Below, piece after piece: positions 12,856 through 22,900 of a stretch of DNA of 64,000 nt; the first letter of the stretch is position 1, and each line of letters opens with the position of its first letter. The notes under the pieces are model-generated. The model made no database searches. It saw nothing but the letters and a program-made list of their open reading frames with translations, and was not told the DNA's origin. The position numbers and the translations under genes were made by a program. Origin of the DNA: Hedera helix (lineage: Eukaryota; Streptophyta; Magnoliopsida; Apiales; Araliaceae); NCBI GenBank assembly GCA_947179155.2, contig OX359281.1, positions 39,370,967-39,434,966 on the forward strand. Reading direction: 5' to 3'.

Positions 12856-13893
12856 TGAAGTTGACATAGCACAAGTCTCATCCTCAATATGTGACGGCAT
12901 TGTTTTGTTGGTAAACTAAAAAAGAGTGAAGCATGTTGCTGTTTTTTTTCAGAGCTGTACATTCAAGTCATTCTAAGTAGTTGCAATGTTCTGTTTATCA
13001 ACTGTACCCTGCAGTGAACAAATCCACATTTGTTGGTGGTGCCAACTTTTTTCATAGTTGAACTATATTCTCTCAGTGAATGAAGTAATGCATTTGCTAA
13101 GTATCTAAGTTAATTACTTTTCCTCCATGTTTCTTTCCTCTTTCCTTCAATTGTTTGTAGAACTTGTAAATAATTGAGTATAAATATCAATTGTTTGTAA
13201 CATTATGATTGATGTTTTGCATCTGGTGCTTATTGGCAATAGAGACTACAAAAACTTTCAAAAAAGTTTATGTTAGAATTCTCTAGCATCTCTTGATTTG
13301 AACACTTGCAGAAGCAGCATGAAGGATACTGACATTGGGGAGATGCAACCATCAGAGTTTTACCAAATAATAGGATGTTAATAATTGTGTAAATATATGC
13401 AACAGTATAGGTGCAGAGGTATGATCGTATATTTTGAAGATGCTTTCTGGAATCCACAACAATTGTACTACTCGTGGGCTCAACAAAAGGAAGAAAAGAT
13501 GTGCCATGAGTGTTGGGAATTGGGATTGTTACTTCAGTGGAGTCATTTGGCTTTGCATTCTTTTCAAGGGGAAGAATATAAAGAGAAGAAAATGTTATCT
13601 TTTTTTTCACGAGTAAAACTCGGACAAACTGAAAAATCAAGTATTTCCATTTCTGAGCACTCTGTGATGAAGTTTTCACCAAATCAATTTTTGGTACACA
13701 ATATTGCATGATGAAGTTGTTGGGTGGAGAATGAGCTGATGAACTGGAAAGCCAAATTCAAAGTCCTACTTAATCTCCTGCTTAAAGTTTATAGAATTGG
13801 ATAGGTATCTCACATAACAACAATACTCCTGCTAATATGTATTATGATGACCTGTGCATTAGATGCACCAAACAATTATCGGTAGCACACCTA
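12856..13893. other. 3' flank between convergent genes; unassigned ORF on minus
   Basis: This stretch holds the 3' ends of the dioxygenase gene (+) and the PSF3-like gene (-). A 159-codon minus-strand frame spans 13230-13709 and a 108-codon plus frame overlaps it at 13385-13711. Neither shows a domain I recognise, and both have the composition of chance translations of UTR-like DNA. I do not call a gene here. Confidence 0.4.
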
Positions 13894-16390
13894 CTACATC
13901 GGTTTCCTTTTCCTCCCAAGAACAGAGGCCTTTTGGAATCTGGGACCACCCATCCTCCATTTCTTAAATGCAGCAGCCGAGGATTGAGCTGCCTCGTACA
14001 CTTCAAATGAAGAAACATAAAATTAGTAATCACCCATCTATTATAAAGGTCAGATCAGAAGATTAACGGATAAAACAAGTTGAGAGATCTTACATTTAAT
14101 TTCTTCTTCCGTAAGAAGGGTTAAGAATTTTGGAGCCGCATTTGCAATATGAGCCTTGATCAAGACTTCCTTGTACCTGGTTCAGAACGCAATCATCAGG
14201 ACAAGACCAACGGTTTTGTCACCAACCCTATCCATAAAAAATATTAAAAATTAAAAAAAACCTCCGTCAGAAACCACTTTCATCTGAGAAACAAACACAA
14301 CAACCGAAAGTTAGACAATTAAATTATCGCAAGCAACCCTTGGTTATTTACTAACTCAACTGTATCAAGAAAACAATACAAAATATTAGATGAATGCAAA
14401 ACGCTTCTACAGAATAAAAAATAAAATAATGCAGTCATTTTTTTCTTTTCTTATGCCATCTCAATGTATTGAATAAGGTGCCCCAGAGTCGCCATCTAAA
14501 AAGAGAAGGAAATGAAAAAACTCCTATTAGTCGATATTTAAGAGTATCCTCCTACAACATTTTCAACTCAAGCCCTTAACCATCCCAGTTGCTTCTACTT
14601 TAAAGTAATATATCTAAATATTACTCAAGAAGCATTTTGTTATGATACCAAAGTCCAGGCAAATTAAGTCCAAAGTTACTCCGCTGTAAATTAAGTTTCG
14701 CAATCCTACTAACTATTGGCATTAGATGCACATGTATTTATCCACACAAGGGGTGAGGAAGATACAAAACGAGGGGTGATCAATTATAGGGGTAAAAGAA
14801 AGGATGCCGATGAATATATTAGTTTCTTTTTTTCTTTTATGACAAGCAAAGAGTTATATTATTTGATTCTTTCAGATTGTTTCTCCAGTTAGTATGTCTG
14901 TATGTGCAATCCAATTACATGAATCTAACAATTAGAACTCACCCTTAAATAGTAAGTCATTACTTCAATATCCTTTTTGTGACCCACATACAGCTCGACA
15001 AAGAGTTTCTACCCATGAAAAAATGACAAGTGATTTAAATTTTTACAACTTGCGACGTTACAATTGCTGAATCAGAAAACACTGCCTCGGTACTTTACAC
15101 AAGACACTTTGCAGACTTGGTCAAAAAACTTCTCTACCCATTATAATGCAAAAAATATCAGTTTTTAGCACTAGTAACTAGCAGAAGTTATAGTTACCTA
15201 AACTCAAGTAGGACTTCTCCTCCAAAAAGATATCCAGAACCCCACACCATTACTCAAGTCCGCCTTTTATCCCAACCTAGTTGGGGTAGGCTGAAAACAA
15301 ATCCAGATGAAAATGTAAACATACAAAGACAAGGAGAAATCCAGAACCCCACATATTCTAACAAATAACAAGAAAGCCTATGGTATCAAAATATCTAATA
15401 TGACAAAAGATTAGTAGCATCCCATGATATTGTTTAGCCATTTCCTAAAATTGTCCCAACATACCAACAAGCGTATTTCAAATAAAACTTGGTGTTAATG
15501 AACTTAAAATTTGCAACTGAGAAATAATTTAACTGGCGAGGAAAAACTCACAGTGGTGCTATCTAGTATCCTAATTCATAAAAATATGGACATTGATTCC
15601 TCAAATCCACATGTGCAGCATCAGCATCAGCATCAATTTCCTCAAGTGTTCTGGCAAAGAAAAACACCATATAAATATGACAAATAACAATAATCACATC
15701 TTCACAACATAGAAGCTCATGCAAATAATTTCTCAGAATCCAGGATAGCACATAATAAGGGAGTGAGAATTGTGCACACTAGATCTTAGACATCAGAATG
15801 AAGGAAACACATGTTTTCTAGCCTAAGTTAAAACAAAAAAGAGGGGTTTCACTCTTCTCACATGGGTTACATGCAATATGGCAAATTCAAATGGCCAACC
15901 TTAAATCTGTACCATTAAGATTGCTGAAAGCAGATACACGCCAAAACATTATAAATTTTTCTTTATATTGAAACAACCATTACAATCTTACTTTTTATTC
16001 AAACAAGGGGGAACGTTAATTGTTAGTGCTTGTCTCAAGTGCAACTCCCGAGCAAGCCAAAATGGCAGTTCTACCTTTGAACCCGGTTCTCCCGGAGATA
16101 TAGAAACACAACCATCAGATGTCAGTCAATCACCATCTCTTTCCACCAAAACATTTTTCAAAACTTACCTTGTTTGTATCATCACTAGAATCAAAGAGCC
16201 CAACTCCATTTGTAGCCTCTCGGAATATAGCTGGGACAAGCTGCATGCAAGAGCCAAAACATAATAAACTACTAAAGCCAAATATTCTGAAGAATTGACA
16301 ATAAAAGCACCTAAAGGGAATTATTTTTTAAAAATGGCTCTTAACCTCATCTTCTGCTAAAATATCATCAATGTTATAATATTGTCCCAT
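13894..16390 (-). pseudogene. PSF3: GINS complex subunit PSF3-like, probably inactivated
   Basis: Exons in transcript order: 16390-16346 (MGQYYNIDDILAEDE), 16240-16165, 16088-15992, 15650-15552, a tentative exon ending at 15198, 14176-14094 and 14000-13894. Phases fit at every junction I could test. Signature segments are NGVGLFDSSDDTNK, SKVELPFWLARELHLRQA, DLRNQCPYFYELG, YKEVLIKAH and AAFKKWRMGGPRFQ. PSF3 is one of four subunits of the GINS ring that joins the CMG helicase in replication. Exon 4 reads YELGY-stop-IAPL where plant PSF3 proteins, as I remember them, read YEFGCKIAPL, so TAG (15563-15565) replaces a Lys codon. The tentative exon 5 (GEVLLEFR joining YKEV) is only weakly similar and a SINE fragment lies at its 5' edge. 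I infer a decaying copy. A sequencing error at the TAG is the alternative. Confidence 0.75.
15232..15353 (-). mobile_element. SINE-tail insertion with 15-bp target duplication
   Basis: A 15-bp direct repeat atccagaaccccaca at 15232-15246 and 15339-15353 flanks 92 bp. On the minus strand the insert contains CTACCCCAACTAGGTTGGGA, which resembles the 3' region of plant Au-type SINEs. The length and target duplication suggest a 5'-truncated retroposon. It sits at the edge of the presumed PSF3 exon 5. Confidence 0.7.
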
Positions 16391-17434
16391 CCTTGAGAGA
16401 AACCTGTTCTCTGTTACAGACTGTAAGAATGATGCAATCTAAACTCCATCTGTTTATAAACTGTCAAAGAGGCTTATAAGCAGCATATATGAAGAAAAAA
16501 ATGGAGACGAGAACAGAGTCCTTGATATGAGTCAAAAAACAAAAGCATGGACACAAATGAAACCCAACCAATTCAAAATACTGATACAAACATACAAGTC
16601 CAACCAAGGATTGACTTAGTTCAATGCTACTTAAGGTTTGAGAATAATAAGATAAAAGACATTTGTGTATCATGATTTGCAGTCTGATCCCACATCATGT
16701 CAAATATTTTGGATGTTTAATTTGAGATGTGTAGAACTTCTAAACCATCATGCATGTATAGCCAAAGAGTTGAACAAAGTCCAAATCAACATAAATCATA
16801 TTTGGTCTGCCATTTCATGTCTCCACATGCCACTCCCGTTAACTTTCAACTGCAAAATCCCCCAGAAAATCCAGCTCCACCCATTTTCTTTTTATCCCTT
16901 TTTAACGTCCTATCTACAATTTCAACAATTTGTCGCCATTAACGAGCTTTGGGCTTTTACATCGAGACAAGAAGGAAGGATATTTCTTGACCCTCCGCCA
17001 CATCCTTTCGGCTTCAAGTGGCTAAGCCATCGTTTGAACAAATATCATCATTCCATTACCTGCCATAGTGTAGAAAATGCAGGAATTCCCGATTGAACGG
17101 ATAAATCGAGGCGTTTTGGGGCAGCCTACGCCTAGGCGACTCAGCAATCACACTCTCCATGATAATTAAACAATTGTTTTCAAAAAATTAATCCCTTAAT
17201 AGAAATTTATGGTTTCAGATTAATATGGGAAATTAGGGTTGCGATATTAGTTTAATATATGTGAGCCTGCTTGTGTACGTGATGTATATTTATATATATA
17301 CGCTCATACATAGAGAGGACCTCTCCTTGTTGAAGGCGGTAAAGCTGCTGCTGCTAAGTTGTTTCGACGACCGAACGGTACCCGCCTCGCCGTTTAACTG
17401 GAGAGTGTTGAGGATAACAGATTACCTACCTTAC
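16391..17434. other. Upstream region of the PSF3-like gene
   Basis: On the minus strand a possible 5'-UTR splice acceptor (TCTTACAG) lies about 30 nt before the PSF3 start codon, so the transcript may begin further upstream. A GC-richer patch near 17100-17150 (GGCGTTTTGGGG) could be the promoter. A 143-codon plus-strand frame at 16665-17096 has no recognisable domain and I do not call it a gene. Confidence 0.35.
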
Positions 17435-17804
17435 ATTGTTCTAAACTGATGATTTTATATCTGCAGAACACAATCTAAAAACCCTAACACGGCTATCTTT
17501 CATGAAATGAAACTGGAAATCGTAGGAAATCCGGGCGTCCTCAGCGTTGTGGTATCTACGGTCGATGAAGAAGTCGATATCGAGCTCAGTTGCTTTGTGA
17601 TTGATGGCGTATTGAATCCATGAATCGATGTGAGAACAGTACTGATATTCGGAGAAGTCAAATTGGAGACGGAATTCGGCAACGGGAGAGTGAGGACGCC
17701 GAATTAGGGCTCGATCGATCTACGAAGTTGGCGAAACGCCGGCAGGAAAAGGAGGGAGAATTGGAGGGAAGGAAGAGATATTGTTCTAAACTGACGATGT
17801 ATAT
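17435..17804. repeat. Direct repeats bracketing the F-box fragment
   Basis: A 25-bp motif beginning ATTGTTCTAAACTGA occurs at 17435-17460 and again at 17780-17804, with few differences. The two copies bracket the F-box fragment almost exactly. That would fit insertion of the fragment with a long target duplication, or a repair-mediated filler event. Confidence 0.6.
17441..17775 (-). pseudogene. F-box/LRR (FBL/FBD-type) fragment with frameshift
   Basis: The minus-strand frame from 17719 down to a stop at 17441-17443 encodes SPVAEFRLQFDF, then HIDSWIQYAINHKATELDID. This is the start of the LRR part of plant F-box/LRR/FBD proteins, which usually reads FVDRAL..spi.kFrL..WI..A...v.eLdL. Just upstream, in another frame, SCRRFANFVDR continues the family pattern. 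The two frames are separated by a tandem TCGATCGA, so an extra TCGA explains the shift. The F-box and most LRRs are missing. The piece is about 110 codons of a family that is usually several hundred aa long, hence a gene fragment. Confidence 0.65.
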
Positions 17805-18136
17805 CAAATAATCATTTTAATGAAAGAAAATTGGAAGAAAAGTTACTTACAGGTTACAGCAGGATAGATTTGTTGATTAAACGAATCGAATAGAGGCGCC
17901 AAATATAGGTGTCATTTAAAATTTCAAAAATGCAAGCCTTGAAAAACTTCCCCTAAATATAATATACTAAGATCATCTCTAGTATGCAAGAGAAGCAAAA
18001 ATCCTAAACTAAATATAATTTAGGAATCAGATTTTGCTCTAATAGGCGGATTAAGTTTAGTCTGTTAGTTTTTTCAGAAAATTAAAAAGACTATACCAAT
18101 GAACTTAAATTTGGTGGCATATGGAGTAATTTTTAA

Positions 18137-18506
18137 TCTATAATATAAAACAGAGCGGCTTAAATCTCAAGGTTTCAACATTTAACGGTCTCAAATCAAT
18201 TTATGTTTCAATATCTAACGGTCTCAAATTAATTTAGGCTTTAACATCCAACAGTCACTAATTTATCTCTCATTTCCCCCCCCCCAATTCAACATCTTTT
18301 TTTCAAAAATCTATTCACTCACATTTTTCGCCCAAATCAAATTTACTACTACATTATAATAATAATAATAATAATAACAACAACAACAATAACAACAATA
18401 ATAATAATAATAGTAATCGTAATAATATAGTAATAACAATAATTATTATAATAATAGTAGTAATAATAATTATTATTATTATTATAATAATAATAGTAAT
18501 AATAAC

Positions 18507-18543
<37 letters not shown>

Positions 18544-19481
18544 GTAATAGTAATAATTATAATTTTAATAAAAATAATAATAATTAAAATTGCATATAAA
18601 CAACATGAGTCACCCTTTTAACATTGATGCCATTTTTCTAGTATTGCGGTCGTTATATTTTTTCATGCAAATTGATTTGGGCGGAAAATCATAGGGACGA
18701 TTCAAATTCATTCTAATTGATTTGTAAGTTATTTTATATTGCAATGAGTCTTTAGGTAATAGAGTATTTTTAAAATTTTAATTTACGTCATGCCTTCAGG
18801 CACGGACAATTACATATCATCTTTTTGGTATTTGTACAGACTATATCGAGAGCAACTATTGTAGTAGACTCTGACTCATGGTATGAGAATCTTTTGTTCA
18901 ATTTCAAGAAAAAATGTTATGGTGATGCGATTTAGTTGGTGTTATGACAATACTTTTTTGTTTGGACTTAGAAAGCTCATTTTATACGTCTGAGTATATA
19001 TGCAAAAACCTTTCTTTTAGATTTTTATATATTTTTTTTCTCATTGGATCCCACCAGATGGTTTGTAGTATTACCATTTTTCCACAGGAAATACTGTTCA
19101 TGGATCATATTGATCGATGGTTAGAGATATTGGAGACAAATAAATACTTTCAAATTTCTCATTCCGTTTTGTCAATAAAGGAAAGATGTGTGGGATATCC
19201 GAAAATACTATATTACACAAATTTAAGCCCGCTATCGTCAATCAATTAATTGCTCAAACTTTTCAAGAACTAATTTTAAGTTGGGAATGAGTAACACACT
19301 AATGTTTGCCTAAAAAAGAAATTATGACTGGATTAAGTATCAATCTTTTTGTATTAATGGTTGGACTCTCAGTTCTATTATGGAACTGAGAGTCCACAAC
19401 AGTTTAAAAATTTTCAATCTAAAAATATTAGATACAATACTCAACTGTTATACTGTACCTTCAGACACGGATTATCCCTAG
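18137..19481 (+). mobile_element. Helitron-like non-autonomous element
   Basis: The start is TCTATAATATAAAAC preceded by A. The end is GGATTATCCCTAG followed by T, matching the Helitron pattern A|TC...CTAG|T with no target duplication. A hairpin-like CTTCAG block lies about 20 nt before the end. A better preserved TGCCTTCAGGCA hairpin lies internally at about 18790. The element is about 1.35 kb with no Rep/helicase frame; a 101-codon frame at 18944-19249 has no recognisable domain. Confidence 0.5.
18355..18600. repeat. Imperfect (AAT)n/(AAC)n microsatellite
   Basis: About 245 bp of ATA/ATT/AAC trinucleotides with interruptions, inside the Helitron-like unit. Confidence 0.9.
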
Positions 19482-19979
19482 TATATTTATATGGGAGATG
19501 AATGAGTGTTGAAGACGAATAATATGCAGGGGTCTTGAAGAAGAAGAATATGCAGGCTGTGTTGAAGGAGATGAAGGGTGCGTTGAAGGAGAAGGAGATG
19601 AAGACTGCGGTTGGCAAATAAAAATGTTACTTCAATTTTTAGTAATAAAAATGCCTTCTACGGTAATAATAATGCTTTCAACGGTAATAATAAAACCTTC
19701 AATGGTAACAAAAGTGAAACAACTATAAAGACTACAATCAACTACTGAAAAATTTAGAAAATCAAGAGCTTTACTTTTTTGTTGATAATATATCTCTAAT
19801 TTATTTTTTAGATGGAAAATCATGATCCCCCATGTATTTTTCGTCATTATTATCTAAAGATTTTTCACTTAATGATCCAAATTTCCTAAATGAATTTTCA
19901 ATTCAAACTGATATACCAATTCAGACTCCCAAAAACGAGTCCTATAAAAGAACAAGGCGAAAGGAAAATTACACAATTG
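19482..19979. other. Intergenic with short GA-rich and GGTAATAATA repeats
   Basis: A GA-rich patch with repeated ttgaaggagatgaag is at about 19550-19610. Three copies of (a)cggtaataataa-type units lie at about 19650-19710. No gene recognised. Confidence 0.5.
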
Positions 19980-19984
19980 ATAAA

Positions 19985-22900
19985 TGTGACGCCCCCAAAT
20001 CTGAGCCCACACAGCCCAAACTTGAGTCGTCAAAATACTACAACAAAATTATTACAACAAAGCACAACGTACTACAATACAGTGTATAATAATACCCAAC
20101 TAAGTCTTCACTATTATTGCCACACTATTTTACAAAACGTGAAGACTATGATAACTATTCCTCGGACCCTCACTCCATTCCCCGGCTAGACCCTGTTATG
20201 TTTTCATTTCCTGTTGAAAAACAATGGAACAAAAGAAAGGGTGAGCTCAAATAGCCCAGTAAGAAATATCATGACTAAGATAATGACGAATATATTATCA
20301 TTAGCCTTCAACAGTTGAGTTCTTGATAGAATACAATAGACTACAAGGTTTATATCAAAAACTGTAGTTAAATTCTTAAACAATGTTCAGATCAATAATA
20401 GCAGCGGAATGAGTAATCTATTAGAAGAATAATGCAGACTATAATGTCCACTCGGTTATCTTTTTAGGAAAAACATCATCAACTTTTATCATCTGAAATA
20501 TCATTAGTCAAGATAATACAAATTCACAGTTCCTGATCATAATCATGCACATCAACAGTTCATCTTTGCACTACGGGCCAAAGATATTCAATATAGCACC
20601 AACGGTCATGATTATACCAGATTCAGCCTTTGGTCATAATCATACCAAACAACAGTTCATCTTTGCACTACGGGCCAAAGAGAACATTCAATATAACACC
20701 AACGGTCATGATTATACCAGATTCAGCCTTTGGTCATAATCATACCAAACAACAGTTCATCTTTGCACTACGGGTCAAAGAGAACATTCACCACGTGCCA
20801 TAAAAGACACCGAACAGATGTATCGCCTTTAACCTATTATATCGCCTTTAACCTATCATCTGTTCAACAAATATATCACATCTGTGCCCCCGGCCACAGA
20901 TATTCACAACAGCTTGATTTTTGGATGATTAGAATGATATAAATGATGAACAGAAGAAATAGGATAACAATAAGTATCGGAAGTTTACTTTGTACAGATT
21001 CAAATAATGTCCAAATTGTCAACATGATGTGGAGTGAAATTTAAAAATGATATTCAAGATCCACAGTTCAGAATAACGGTTACAATTCAATAGAAAGGTT
21101 CACGTAAATAGGAAGGTTCAGTTGAAATAATGAAGTTCAACTATTATGGAACATATAATATTTTCAGGAATTATAGAAGCAATAGTTCCATAATAAATTT
21201 CGATTTAGGAGTATGAAAGAAAATAATATCCCTTACCGTAGCAGGTTTGATTAACAAAAGGTAAAGGAAATTAATACAAAGGGTTATTCACCAACAGGCG
21301 GCAATCCGCTCCGTAAGGTTATTCCCACAATTTAATAGAATTTGAGTACAAAGAGTTATTCACCAAACAGGCGGCAATCCGCTCCGTAAGGTTATTCTCA
21401 GAGATTAATAATGAATGAATACGAAAGGTTATTCACCAACAGGCGGCAATCCGCTCCGTAAGGTTATTCCCACAATTTAATACATGGAAATAAAAGGCAC
21501 GTCTTATGAGTAAGGAAGAAACAATATTATTATCGAGAATCAAATAATGATAATCCCTTACCATAGTACGTTTGAATAATGGAAGATGAAAAAGATGGTA
21601 TCCCTTACCGTAGTAAGTTTTAATAATAGAAGATGAAAGAAGATGACATTCCTTACCTTGATATTGTGAAACAAGTTTATTAGCCGAACAAATCCTTCCT
21701 TGTTTGTCTATGTAGCAGTAAAGAATCTGACTTTTGAGTCTTCTAGAGTTTTTAAAATCTCTTTATGTTTTTAAAATAATGTTACTCTCGTAAAGATAGG
21801 CGGCATAGACTCAAGAATCACTCAATTCGGAGTTAATATGAATGAGTTATGAATTTTCAAAACTAAGACTGAAAATAGTGACGAAAATCAGAATAGGTTA
21901 CGGTTTTTAGTATTTTAAGGCATGAAGATGATTTCAGATGACTTTTCTTCCTTCTTCAAAGTTGTAGAGGACGAAAAACTGAAGAGACAGGCTTTTAATT
22001 CATTAAATTCTGACAAATAATGAATTTACTATGATTTTTCGAAAGAGTTACTGTACATAAGAAAATTCCACTCGGGAATTCAAAGGAGAATGTAAAAGAT
22101 TTCAAAACTAGGAATGACTTAAGAACACTTAGAGAGAACTTACACAAAGAAGTATTTAGAGAGTGAAAGAAAGAATGAGTAAGAAAGTTTATGAAAAATC
22201 CTTAAGTTAAGGCTTCTATTTATAGCCAAAAATCTTATCATTCATTTAATCTAAACCATTCATTTAAAGATCATCTTTTAATCTACACCATCCATTTCAA
22301 ATTTTATATTATCTTTAATCTACACCATTCATTTCATATCACCTAACTTTATATTATAAACAAATCAATTCAATTATTCAACAATAATTCACACTTTAAT
22401 CTACACCATTCATTTCATATCACCTAATAATCACCTAACTTTATATTATAAACAAATCAATTCAATTATTCAACAATAATTCACACTTTAATCTACACCA
22501 TTCATTTCATATCACATAATAATCACCTAACTTTATATTATAAACAAATAACTTTATCAATTCAATTATTATGACTAATTGTTATAAATACAGTATAGTT
22601 AGCTCTTAGATATCAAGTCAATAAATTAATGAAATACAATTGTTTAAATAACATCATAATAGAGATAATAATAATGTAAAAGAAAGCATACGTTACTGTG
22701 TAATGACAATTATTGATTCAATAATGTGAATTACTGTGCATATGTTACTGTGACAATTATTAGGTTCAATAATTTTAAAAACAGTGCAACAACAATTATT
22801 GACTCAATGATATAAAATACAGTGTAATGACAATTATTAAATCAATAATGCAAAATACTGTGTAACAACAATTATTGAATTGATAATATAAAATATTATG

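Noticed and set aside
13230..13709. 159-codon minus-strand frame with an overlapping plus frame
   Set aside because: No recognised motif. It lies in the 3' intergenic space between convergent genes, and both strands are open by chance in low-stop sequence.
16665..17096. 143-codon plus-strand frame
   Set aside because: No family recognised. It lies antisense to the probable upstream leader of the PSF3-like gene and has no supporting splice or start context.
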